From NCBI GenBank assembly GCA_001627335.1, contig LUPK01000012.1:43851-107850 (forward strand): a stretch of 64,000 nucleotides of DNA. The letters are read 5' to 3'. The stretch is from Nocardioides sp. REDSEA-S33_B3. GTDB lineage: Bacteria; Actinomycetota; Actinomycetes; Propionibacteriales; Nocardioidaceae. Below the pieces are notes generated by a model. That model ran no database searches and was not told where the DNA came from. It worked only from the letters and a program-made list of their open reading frames with translations. The translations under genes were made by a program, and so were the position numbers. Of this stretch, positions 15,805-22,876 are shown in pieces (positions within the stretch are counted from its first letter, which is position 1; every line of letters starts with the position of its first letter).

Positions 15805-15833
15805 CTGGTGGGCGATACTGGGTTTGAACCAGT
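15805..15833. repeat. attR, right attachment repeat inside tRNA-Val(GAC)
   Basis: A 29-bp exact match to 6527-6555. It overlaps the 3' 28 bases of the intact tRNA-Val gene including CCA, so integration restored a complete tRNA. Confidence 0.88.
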
Positions 15834-15880
15834 GACCTCTTCCGTGTCAAGGAAGCGCGCTACCGCTGCGCCAATCGCCC
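15806..15880 (-). tRNA. tRNA-Val(GAC), element integration target
   Basis: A complete cloverleaf: acceptor GGGCGAT/ATCGCCC, D loop with GCGGTAGCGC, anticodon stem CTTCC/GGAAG around loop TTGACAC (GAC at 15846-15848), T loop GGTTCAAACCC, discriminator A and encoded CCA. Its 3' part belongs to attR. Confidence 0.95.
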
Positions 15881-15902
15881 GGGTCTTGAGTTGTGGTGGG
15901 TC

Positions 15903-15976
15903 TGGAGGTGGGTACGGGATTTGAACCCGTGTACACGGATTTGCAGTCCGTTGCCTCGCCTCTCGGCCAACCCACC
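15903..15976 (-). tRNA. tRNA-Cys(GCA)
   Basis: Acceptor GGTGGGT/ACCCACC, anticodon GCA at 15942-15944, discriminator U (the tRNA-Cys identity base) and encoded CCA. It is co-oriented with tRNA-Gly and tRNA-Val and probably in one transcript. Confidence 0.95.
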
Positions 15977-16007
15977 GTGGAGGCCAAACACTGGAGAGAC
16001 CTCTCCG

Positions 16008-16080
16008 AGCGGACGACGAGGCTCGAACTCGCGACCTCAACCTTGGCAAGGTTGCGCTCTACCAACTGAGCTACGTCCGC
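16008..16080 (-). tRNA. tRNA-Gly(GCC)
   Basis: Acceptor GCGGACG/CGTCCGC, D loop AGTTGGTAGAGC, anticodon GCC at 16045-16047, T arm GAGTTCGAGCCTC. CCA is not encoded, unlike its two neighbours. It is first of the three-tRNA cluster. Confidence 0.95.
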
Positions 16081-16231
16081 TTGTTCCTCCGGGGCTTCCC
16101 GGCGAACGACAGGAACAGTAGCCCATGCCCCAGACCGCGCCAAATCCAGGTGTCCTCGGCGTTTCGTGGGTGCGAACGGAGTCCCCGGAGCAGCACCCGG
16201 AGGAGTGTCTGCGGCCCTGTCCGGCGAGCCC

Positions 16232-16237
16232 TACAGT
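16232..16237 (+). promoter_or_regulatory. -10 box (TACAGT) for a leaderless aminotransferase transcript
   Basis: TACAGT ends 7 nt before ATG 16245, which would place the transcription start at or next to the start codon. There is no ribosome-binding site before that ATG. Inferred. Confidence 0.5.
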
Positions 16238-16244
16238 GACGCCC

Positions 16245-17069
16245 ATGCACGCCTGGGTGGACGGTTCCCTGCTCCCCGACCCGCACGCGAGGGCCGTCCG
16301 GGTCACCGACCACGGGCTGACGGTCGGTGACGGGGTCTTCGAGACGCTGAAGGTCGTGGACGGTCGTCCGTTCGCGCTCGGCCCGCACCTGGACCGGCTC
16401 GAGCGCAGCGCGACCGGCCTCGGGCTGGACGCGCCGGACCGGGACGCGGTCCTCGCCGGCGTACGCGCGGTGCTCGACGCGGCCCACCTGCCGCTGGGTC
16501 GGCTGCGCATCACTGTCACCGGGGGGCCGGCGCCCATGGGGAGCGGTCGCGGGGACGAGGGGCAGACGATCACCGTCGTCGCTGACGAGATGCCGCCGAC
16601 CGCGCCCAGCGCGGCGATCGTCACCGTCCCCTGGCCGCGCAACGAGCGTGGCGCCACGGCGGGCCTGAAGACCACGTCGTACGCCGAGAACGTCATCGCC
16701 CTGGCGCACGCCAAGTCCCAGGGGGCCGACGAGGCCGTCTTCGCCAACACCGTGGGCGACCTGTGCGAGGGCACCGGGTCCAACATCTTCTACGTCGTCG
16801 ACGGCGAGCTCCGCACCCCGACCCTGGCCAGCGGCTGCCTGGCCGGAGTCACGCGGGCGCTGGTGCTGCAGTGGTGCGGTGGCCTCGAGGTCGATGCCCC
16901 GCTGGGGCAGGTGGCCACACGGGCCGACGAGGTGTTCCTCGTCTCCACCACGCGCGACGTCCAACCGGTGCTGCGCTGGGACGGCCGCACCTGGGCGGAG
17001 CCCGGCCCGATCACGCGCGCGGCCGCGGCGACGTGGGCCGAGCGCGAGCCCGAGGGGTACTCCCTCTGA
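16245..17069 (+). CDS. Aminotransferase class IV (PLP-dependent; aminodeoxychorismate lyase / branched-chain type)
   Basis: A 274-residue fold-type IV PLP enzyme. The N-terminal AWVDGSLLPD and DHGLTVGDGVFETLKV is the family opening. GLKTTSYAENVIALAHAKSQ holds the PLP Lys (in LKTTSY). EAVFANTVGDLCEGTGSNIF and SGCLAGVTRALVL are the standard C-terminal motifs. Members act as aminodeoxychorismate lyase (folate), D-amino-acid or branched-chain aminotransferase. The short length favours the lyase/D-amino-acid group, but neighbours do not decide. ATG 16245 is at the conserved N-terminus. Confidence 0.88.
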   Translation: MHAWVDGSLLPDPHARAVRVTDHGLTVGDGVFETLKVVDGRPFALGPHLDRLERSATGLGLDAPDRDAVLAGVRAVLDAAHLPLGRLRITVTGGPAPMGSGRGDEGQTITVVADEMPPTAPSAAIVTVPWPRNERGATAGLKTTSYAENVIALAHAKSQGADEAVFANTVGDLCEGTGSNIFYVVDGELRTPTLASGCLAGVTRALVLQWCGGLEVDAPLGQVATRADEVFLVSTTRDVQPVLRWDGRTWAEPGPITRAAAATWAEREPEGYSL

Positions 17070-17086
17070 CCCGTCTTCCGGTCGGA

Positions 17087-17539
17087 TCAGCCGCGCGGCT
17101 GCAGCAGGTCCTCGACCAGCGCGTCGAGGTCCAGGTGGGCGGACTCGGTGCCCCAGGGCACCAGTGAGAGCGAGCGCCCCAGGAAGTCGTCGAGGTCGGC
17201 CATCTCCAAGCGGAGGACGAGCCGGCCGGACGGCGCCTGCAGCCGGATGACCACAGCCTCCTCGAGCGTGGCCGTGAGCGCCGGCCAGATCATGACGTCA
17301 CCGTCACCGACCGGGCTGTTCGCCCCGGTGACCAGCAGCTCGCGGGCCACCATCCAGGTCACGTCGCCGTCGGAGGCGTGGAAGACCAGCGCCACGGCGT
17401 ACGGGTCCTCGGGGTCGTAGACCATGGACACCGGCAGCTGACCGCCGCGCTCGCCGGGCGACTCCAGGCAGGTCATTCGCACCTCGGAGACGAGGACGGT
17501 GAGCGGCCCGCTGCGCAGGGGCTCGGAGTGGTTCGGCAT
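17087..17539 (-). CDS. SsgA-like sporulation/cell-division regulator
   Basis: A 150-residue protein of the SALP family, which in actinomycetes guides septum-site selection (SsgB recruits FtsZ). Visible family features are VYDPEDPYAVALVFHA, VTWMVARELLVTG, then VGDGDVMIWP and VVIRLQAPSGRLVLRL, which together form the whirly-like fold. Length is typical. CAGGAGGACC is a strong ribosome site before ATG 17539. It is transcribed toward the aminotransferase gene, with 17 bp between stops. Which SALP subtype it is cannot be decided by eye. Confidence 0.88.
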   Translation of the reverse strand: MPNHSEPLRSGPLTVLVSEVRMTCLESPGERGGQLPVSMVYDPEDPYAVALVFHASDGDVTWMVARELLVTGANSPVGDGDVMIWPALTATLEEAVVIRLQAPSGRLVLRLEMADLDDFLGRSLSLVPWGTESAHLDLDALVEDLLQPRG

Positions 17540-17747
17540 CGGTCCTCCTGGATGGTCCCGGGAGGCGGCCGGGCGGCCGTCTCTGTGGAGGGGACGCCGT
17601 TCCCATCGGCTCATGACGCGGAGACCTTCAGGAGTTTTCGCGATCGTGGCCGACGTGGCCGCAGCACCTGTCTCGGGACGGCTGGATCCGTGCGTCGATG
17701 CCGATGCGGGGGAGCGGTCCGCCATGCGCTACAGTCGGCCACCGCAC

Positions 17748-17819
17748 GGGCGATTGGCGCAGTGGTAGCGCGCTTCGTTCACACCGAAGAGGTCACTGGT
17801 TCGAACCCAGTATCGCCCA
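17748..17819 (+). tRNA. tRNA-Val(CAC)
   Basis: Acceptor GGGCGAT/ATCGCCC, D loop GCAGTGGTAGCGC, anticodon stem CTTCG/CGAAG around TTCACAC (CAC at 17780-17782), T arm TGGTTCGAACCCA, discriminator A. CCA is not encoded (CCG follows). Confidence 0.93.
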
Positions 17820-17951
17820 CCGTTGCTTGGTTCCCTCGGCGTTGCCGGGGTGGTAGCGCGGCTCTGCCGTCGCACCGAAGAGGTCACTGGTTCGAACCCA
17901 GTATCGCCCACCGTTGCTTGGTTCCCTCGGCGTTGCCGGGGTGGTAGCGCG
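17782..17951 (+). repeat. 79-bp direct repeats containing a tRNA-Val 3' half
   Basis: 17782-17860 and 17873-17951 are identical over 79 bp, offset by 91 bp. Each holds the anticodon-3'/T-arm/acceptor half of tRNA-Val(CAC), a spacer, and GGGGTGGTAGCGCG, which resembles a D arm. The first copy overlaps the real tRNA. Confidence 0.85.
17832..17910 (+). pseudogene. Decayed second tRNA-Val copy
   Basis: The 3' half (17873-17910) equals tRNA-Val(CAC), and GGTGGTAGCGCG upstream resembles its D arm. However, the 5' acceptor strand does not pair with ATCGCCC and no anticodon stem can form before CGAAG. It looks like a dead duplicate or recombination scar rather than a working tRNA. The boundary at the 5' end is approximate. 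Confidence 0.55.
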
Positions 17952-18037
17952 CGAATCCGCTGATCAGGGGGCCTTCGCCGTCTTGGTCAGTACGTCGGTC
18001 ACGCGCCGCCGGCCCTGTTCCGTGGCATGGTGGATCC

Positions 18038-18625
18038 ATGCGACTCCAGCGCACGGCGTACGCCGCGGTCGTCCCGCTCCTGCTGACGGCCCTGGCCGGG
18101 TGCGGCTCGGACACGGCGGAGACCGCGGCCGACGACGCCGGCCCCACGGCGTCGGCGACCACGAGCGAGGACCCGACGACCGAGCCCTCCGCCGAGGTCA
18201 GTGACGAGCCCAGCGCGGAGCCCTCCGTCGACCCCGACCCTGCCGTGGTGACCGGGATCGACGGCACCTTCGACGCCGACGCCCTCACCGTGACCGTCGA
18301 GGTGCCCGAGCTGGTGGCCAGCGACCGGGTGCTGCTGATGTACAACCAACAGAAGCGCGACGTGCGCATCGCGGTGGAGTCGATCCTGGTCGGCGACGAG
18401 CCCCGCATCAACGCGGTGTGGACCGACTACAACCGCGAGATGAGCGGCCGGGTCAAGGACGTGGAGTCCACGTGGGACCTCGACGCCGGGACGATCACCT
18501 TCGTGCTGCGCGACAAGCTCAACGGCACGCAGGCCACCGTGGCAGCGATCGGGCTCGGCCCCAAGGACCGGTACCCGGTCGAGCCGCCTGCCGACGCGGT
18601 GAGCACCACGATCAAGCGCAGGTGA
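18038..18625 (+). CDS. Secreted lipoprotein, unknown function
   Basis: A 195-residue predicted lipoprotein. The signal peptide ends in the lipobox LTALAGC, so the mature protein is anchored at the outer face of the membrane. A Ser/Thr/Glu/Pro-rich low-complexity linker follows (residues about 25-75, with EPSAE/EPSVD repeats). The rest is a beta-rich domain of about 115 residues ([28 protein letters not shown]). No catalytic motif is recognised. It stands alone upstream of thrS; the 218-bp region before it holds the tRNA-like repeats. Confidence 0.8.
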   Translation: MRLQRTAYAAVVPLLLTALAGCGSDTAETAADDAGPTASATTSEDPTTEPSAEVSDEPSAEPSVDPDPAVVTGIDGTFDADALTVTVEVPELVASDRVLLMYNQQKRDVRIAVESILVGDEPRINAVWTDYNREMSGRVKDVESTWDLDAGTITFVLRDKLNGTQATVAAIGLGPKDRYPVEPPADAVSTTIKRR

Positions 18626-18731
18626 GCGCGCGCCTGCGGGCGCATATCGAGTAGGGAACCGCCAGAGGCGGTCGATACCCTGCACGCACGCCCGGGACCG
18701 GGCGTGGAACCCACCGAACAGGAGCACCGCT

Positions 18732-20738
18732 GTGTCCGAGCTGAGCATCGTCCGCGTCCACGCCGAGGAGCGTCAGGACCGGACGGTCACCACGGGCACC
18801 AAGGCGTGGGAGCTGTTCAAGGACGAGACCGAGGTCGTCGCCGCCCGCGTGGTCTCGACGGGCTCGACCGACCCGCAGCTCAAGGACCTCTCCTACGTCC
18901 TCGCCGAGGGCGACGTCGTCGAGTCGGTCCCGATCGACTCCAAGGACGGCCACGACATCCTGCGCCACTCCACCGCGCACGTGATGGCGCAGGCGGTGCA
19001 GCAGCTCTTCCCCGAGGCCAAGCTCGGCATCGGCCCGCCGGTCACCGACGGCTTCTACTACGACTTCGACGTCGAGAAGCCGTTCGTCCCCGAGGACCTC
19101 GCCAAGATCGAGACCGCGATGCGCAAGATCATCAAGGAGGGTCAGCGCTTCGAGCGTCGCGTCACCACCGACGCCGACGCGATCAGCGAGCTCCAGGACG
19201 AGCCCTACAAGATCGAGCTCATCGAGCTCAAGGGCTCCGGCAACGCCGAGAGCGCGGCCGAGGGCGCGAGCGCCGAGGTGGGCGCGGGCGAGCTGACCAT
19301 CTACGACAACGTCCGCCGCAACGGCGACGTCGCCTGGTCAGACCTGTGCCGCGGCCCGCACCTGCCCACCACCAAGCGGATCCCCGCCTTCAAGCTGATG
19401 CGGTCGGCGGCGGCGTACTGGCGCGGCGACGAGAAGAACAAGATGCTGCAGCGCATCTACGGCACCGCCTGGGAGTCCAAGGAGGCGCTCGAGGAGCACC
19501 TGCACCGCATCGAGGAGGCCGAGCGCCGCGACCACCGCAAGCTCGGCCGCGACCTCGACCTGTTCTCCTTCCCCGACGAGATCGGCTCGGGACTCGCGGT
19601 CTTCCACCCCAAGGGCGGTGTGATCAAGCGCGTCATGGAGGACTACGTCCGCCAGCGCCACATCGAGGAGGGCTTCGAGTACGTCGGCACCCCGCACCTG
19701 ACCAAGGACCAGCTCTTCTACACCTCCGGTCACCTGCCGTACTACGCCGACACCATGTTCCCGCCCATGGAGTTCGAGGGCTCGAACTACATGGTCAAGC
19801 CGATGAACTGCCCGATGCACAACCTGATCTACCGCTCGCGCGGCCGGTCCTACCGAGAGCTCCCGCTGCGGCTCTTCGAGTTCGGCTCGGTCTACCGCTA
19901 CGAGAAGTCCGGGGTCGTGCACGGCCTGACCCGCGTGCGCGGCCTGACCCAGGACGACTCGCACTCCTACGTCACCAAGGAGCAGGCGCCGGCTGAGATC
20001 AAGCACCTGCTCGACTTCGTGCTCGGGCTGCTGCGCGACTTCGGCATCGACGACTTCTACCTCGAGCTCTCCACCCGTGACGACTCCAAGCCCGACAAGT
20101 TCGTCGGCTCCGAGGAGGACTGGGAGGTGGCCACCAAGGTGCTCGAGGACGTCGCCGTCGCCTCCGGCCTCGAGCTGGTGCCCGACCCGGGCGGGGCCGC
20201 GTTCTACGGCCCGAAGATCTCGGTGCAGGCACGCGACGCGATCGGCCGGACCTGGCAGATGTCGACCATCCAGTACGACTTCAACCAGCCGGCGCGTTTC
20301 GAGCTCGAGTACAACGGCGCCGATGGCGCCAAGCACCAGCCGGTGATGATCCACTCGGCCAAGTTCGGCTCCCTGGAGCGCTTCTTCGGGGTGCTCGTCG
20401 AGCACTACGCCGGCGCCTTCCCCCCGTGGCTCGCGCCGGTCCAGGTCGAGGCGATCCCGATCGCCGAGCGGCACGTGGACTACCTCTACGACATCGCCAG
20501 GCGGATGAAGGTCCAAGGCCTGCGCGTGGAGGTCGACGACTCCGACGACCGGATGCAGAAGAAGATCCGCAACGCGCAGCTGCAGAAGGTGCCGTTCATG
20601 ATGATCGCCGGCGACGACGACGTCGAGAAGGGCGCTGTCTCCTTCCGCTACCGCGACGGCCGCCAGGACAACGGCGTGCCGATCGAGGAGGCCATCGCCC
20701 GGGTCGCGGCCGCGGTGGCCTCGCGCGAACAGGTCTGA
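18732..20738 (+). CDS. thrS: Threonine--tRNA ligase
   Basis: A 668-residue class II synthetase that charges tRNA-Thr. The order is an N-terminal TGS-like domain (to about residue 75), the editing/SAD domain with HSTAHV, then CRGPHLP of the second editing half. The catalytic core has [30 protein letters not shown] and a C-terminal anticodon-binding domain. GTG 18732 is preceded by AGGAGCACC. No T-box is visible in the 106-bp leader. It begins the block that in many actinobacteria runs thrS-HIT-pgsA; here a GH25-like gene and an oxygenase cluster come between. Confidence 0.97.
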   Translation: MSELSIVRVHAEERQDRTVTTGTKAWELFKDETEVVAARVVSTGSTDPQLKDLSYVLAEGDVVESVPIDSKDGHDILRHSTAHVMAQAVQQLFPEAKLGIGPPVTDGFYYDFDVEKPFVPEDLAKIETAMRKIIKEGQRFERRVTTDADAISELQDEPYKIELIELKGSGNAESAAEGASAEVGAGELTIYDNVRRNGDVAWSDLCRGPHLPTTKRIPAFKLMRSAAAYWRGDEKNKMLQRIYGTAWESKEALEEHLHRIEEAERRDHRKLGRDLDLFSFPDEIGSGLAVFHPKGGVIKRVMEDYVRQRHIEEGFEYVGTPHLTKDQLFYTSGHLPYYADTMFPPMEFEGSNYMVKPMNCPMHNLIYRSRGRSYRELPLRLFEFGSVYRYEKSGVVHGLTRVRGLTQDDSHSYVTKEQAPAEIKHLLDFVLGLLRDFGIDDFYLELSTRDDSKPDKFVGSEEDWEVATKVLEDVAVASGLELVPDPGGAAFYGPKISVQARDAIGRTWQMSTIQYDFNQPARFELEYNGADGAKHQPVMIHSAKFGSLERFFGVLVEHYAGAFPPWLAPVQVEAIPIAERHVDYLYDIARRMKVQGLRVEVDDSDDRMQKKIRNAQLQKVPFMMIAGDDDVEKGAVSFRYRDGRQDNGVPIEEAIARVAAAVASREQV

Positions 20739-20742
20739 CCGG

Positions 20743-20778
20743 GGTCTCGTGGCTCGCTCCGCTCGCACCTCGACCAGC
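20743..20778. repeat. Dispersed repeat copy overlapping a gene start
   Basis: GGTCTCG-GGCTCGCTCC-CTCGC-CCTCGACCA form, almost identical to 42861-42898. It contains GTG 20749 and encodes the first ten residues of the next protein. Confidence 0.75.
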
Positions 20779-21756
20779 GGGTGGGCTCTGGTCCTGGCGC
20801 TGACCCTCTCCGCATGCGGCGGAGGGTCGGTGCCAGGGCCGCCGAGCGCGACGCGGGAGCCGCGGGTGCAGGCGCCCGCGCCCTTCCCGGCGATCGGCGA
20901 CGGCGTCCTCGAGGGCGAGGTGGGCGCCGACGGCCTGCGCCTGGAGGACGTCGAGGCCATGCGCGACCTCGCCGACGCCGCCGAGCAGCTCGCGGGGGAG
21001 CAGCCGACGATCGCGGCCCGCGACGGCTCACCCGTCCTCGGTGGCGACATCTCCTGGCCCCAGTGCCCCAAGGGCATCGGCATCCCGCAGCGACGCACGC
21101 TCGGCCTGCCGATGCCCACCCCCGACATGGAGTACGTCGTCGTCGGGCTGACCAACGGGCCCGGTTTCTACCCCAACCCCTGCCTGGCCGACCAGGTCGC
21201 GTGGGTGCGGGAGCGGGGCCTGCTGCTGTCGGCGTACGCGGTGCTGAGCTACCCCGACGAGGAGGCGTTGGAGCGCTTCGGGGACGACGGGCCGCACGAC
21301 GGCGGCTCCGCCCTCGGTGCCCTGCGCAACGTGGGCTACCAGCAGGCGCTCTACAACGTCCGCTCCATGCGTGCGGTCGACCTGGACACGCCCATGGTGT
21401 GGCTGGACGTCGAGCCCGTCGCGCTCTTCGAGTGGTCCGGGGACCCGCTCGCGAACGCCGCGATCGTCGAGGGCGCCCGTCGCGGCTACGAGGACGCCGG
21501 CTACCGGGTCGGCGTCTACTCCACCCCGTACCTCTGGGAGCAGATCGTCGGCGACCTGGCGCTCGGCGTGCCGGAGTGGCGCGCCGCGGGGGAGACCTCG
21601 CGCGCGGAGGCGCTCGAGCGCTGCGGCGCCGACTGGTCGATCCAGGGCGGGGAGCCGGTCATGGGTCAATGGCTGCAGGCGAGCCGGGACCACAACGTCA
21701 CCTGCCCGGGTGTCTCGCGGGACCTGGGGCGGTGGTTCGCTTCTACCCGCGGGTAA
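20749..21756 (+). CDS. Lipoprotein with a GH25-like (TIM-barrel) domain
   Basis: A 335-residue predicted secreted lipoprotein. Hydrophobic signal WALVLALTLSACG ends in a lipobox (LTLSAC). After a Pro-rich linker the main domain has GGDISWPQCPKG, VGLTNGPGFYPNPCLADQ, WLDVEPVALFEW and GVYSTPYLWEQI. These resemble glycoside hydrolase 25-like barrels, in which such acidic residues sit in the active site. A cell-wall hydrolase role is possible but the catalytic pair is not certain. The first residues (ARSARTSTS) come from a dispersed repeat; no other in-frame start gives the signal peptide. Confidence 0.75.
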   Translation: MARSARTSTSGWALVLALTLSACGGGSVPGPPSATREPRVQAPAPFPAIGDGVLEGEVGADGLRLEDVEAMRDLADAAEQLAGEQPTIAARDGSPVLGGDISWPQCPKGIGIPQRRTLGLPMPTPDMEYVVVGLTNGPGFYPNPCLADQVAWVRERGLLLSAYAVLSYPDEEALERFGDDGPHDGGSALGALRNVGYQQALYNVRSMRAVDLDTPMVWLDVEPVALFEWSGDPLANAAIVEGARRGYEDAGYRVGVYSTPYLWEQIVGDLALGVPEWRAAGETSRAEALERCGADWSIQGGEPVMGQWLQASRDHNVTCPGVSRDLGRWFASTRG

Positions 21757-21764
21757 CGATAAAT

Positions 21765-21810
21765 GCGACACGCTGTCGCGCGTACCTATTTACACGGACA
21801 CCGTGTCGCA
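21765..21810. promoter_or_regulatory. Two operator-like palindromes before the oxygenase gene
   Basis: GCGACACGCTGTCGC (21765-21779) and GGACACCGTGTCGCA (21796-21810) share the half-site GCGACA/TGTCGC, 31 bp apart. Seen together they also form an inverted repeat. They are the likely target of the TetR-type regulator encoded at 24597. The second lies inside the promoter spacer. Confidence 0.65.
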
Positions 21811-21817
21811 CTAACGT
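21789..21817 (+). promoter_or_regulatory. Sigma-70-type promoter for the oxygenase operon
   Basis: TTTACA (21789-21794), a 17-bp spacer and TAACGT (21812-21817). The downstream operator fills the spacer, a layout in which bound repressor would block RNA polymerase. Predicted start near 21824. Confidence 0.6.
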
Positions 21818-21858
21818 CTCCTCATCGACGACGACGTCTCCCCACGAGGTGATGAGTG

Positions 21859-22860
21859 ATGACCGCGACGCAGATGCCCTCCCCGAGCCACCAGGCCGCT
21901 CCGACCCACGAGCCGACCTACGAGCAGCGCCTGCAGACCCTGTCCGAGGCCTCCGTGCACCAGCACTTCGACGCCTTCAAGGACATCGCCTGGGACCACC
22001 CGGACTACGCGATCGACCCCCGGGACCGGCGCTGGATCCTGCCCACCGCCGACGTGCTGGGCCGCACCGAGTGGTACCGCTCGCTCCCCGAGGACGAGCA
22101 GGTCCGCATCGGCCTCTACCGCCAGGCCAACGTCACCAAGGTCGGCCTGCAGTTCGAGCAGATCCTCATCGCCGGGCTGATGAACTACGCCTTCTCGCTG
22201 CCCAACAACAGCGCGGAGTTCCGCTACTCCACGCACGAGGCGACCGAGGAGTGCCACCACACGCAGATGTTCCAGGAGTTCGTGAACCGCTCCGGCCAGG
22301 ACGTCAAGGGCGGCACCCTGCTGTTCCGGATGCTCGCGCCAGTGTTGCCGCTGTTCGCGAAGTGGGTGCCGTTCGGCTTCTTCTACGGCGTGCTCGCCGG
22401 CGAGGAGCCCATCGACCACGTGCAGAAGTCGATCCTGCGCGCCGGCGACGACATGCACCCCCTGCTGCAGCGGATCATGCAGATCCACGTGGCCGAGGAG
22501 GCGCGCCACATCGGCTTCGCCCACCAGTACCTCGAGCACAAGGCCCCGCGCCTCAAGCGTGGGGAGCGGTTCGTGCTGAGCCTGCTCGTCCCGGTGATCA
22601 TGCGGTGGCTGTGCAACGAGATCCTCGTCCCCAGCAAGCGCGCCCAGCGCGACATGGGCATCCCCGAGGACGTCATGAAGCAGGTCTACTGGGACGCCCC
22701 GGAGTCCAGGAAGTTCCTGCGCGACCTGTTCGGCGACGTCCGGATGCTCGCCGAGAACACCGGCATGATGAACCCCGTCTCGCGCCGCGTCTGGCGGGCC
22801 ATGGGCATCGACGGTCGCGCCTCGCGCTTCCGCAGCGAGCCCGCATCCGCGGCCGCCTGA
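21859..22860 (+). CDS. AurF-like diiron oxygenase
   Basis: A 333-residue non-haem diiron protein of the p-aminobenzoate N-oxygenase (AurF) family. Metal-binding ExxH/EEARH-type motifs are visible as ATEECHHTQMF (near residue 130) and VAEEARHIGF (near residue 213), with an earlier Glu in QFEQIL. Hydrophobic stretches near residue 155 lie inside the helical bundle rather than marking a transporter. AGGTGATGAG precedes ATG 21859. The downstream ferredoxin/ferredoxin reductase is the expected electron supply, and TetR the expected regulator. Substrate unknown. Confidence 0.85.
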   Translation: MTATQMPSPSHQAAPTHEPTYEQRLQTLSEASVHQHFDAFKDIAWDHPDYAIDPRDRRWILPTADVLGRTEWYRSLPEDEQVRIGLYRQANVTKVGLQFEQILIAGLMNYAFSLPNNSAEFRYSTHEATEECHHTQMFQEFVNRSGQDVKGGTLLFRMLAPVLPLFAKWVPFGFFYGVLAGEEPIDHVQKSILRAGDDMHPLLQRIMQIHVAEEARHIGFAHQYLEHKAPRLKRGERFVLSLLVPVIMRWLCNEILVPSKRAQRDMGIPEDVMKQVYWDAPESRKFLRDLFGDVRMLAENTGMMNPVSRRVWRAMGIDGRASRFRSEPASAAA

Positions 22861-22876
22861 GCAGGAGCGCCCCGCC

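Noticed and set aside
6527..15833. Complete, self-sufficient prophage
   Set aside because: Neither strand shows a terminase, portal, protease, connector, tail tube or lysis gene; about 9.3 kb is too small for a full siphovirus genome.
17832..17910. A third functional valine tRNA
   Set aside because: The 5' acceptor strand does not pair with ATCGCCC and no anticodon stem forms, so only a pseudogene is called.
17782..17951. CRISPR-like array
   Set aside because: Only two copies, each a tRNA half; no spacers, no regular array and no cas genes anywhere in the window.
18626..18731. T-box riboswitch before thrS
   Set aside because: No T-box consensus, specifier hairpin or antiterminator can be found in the 106-bp leader.
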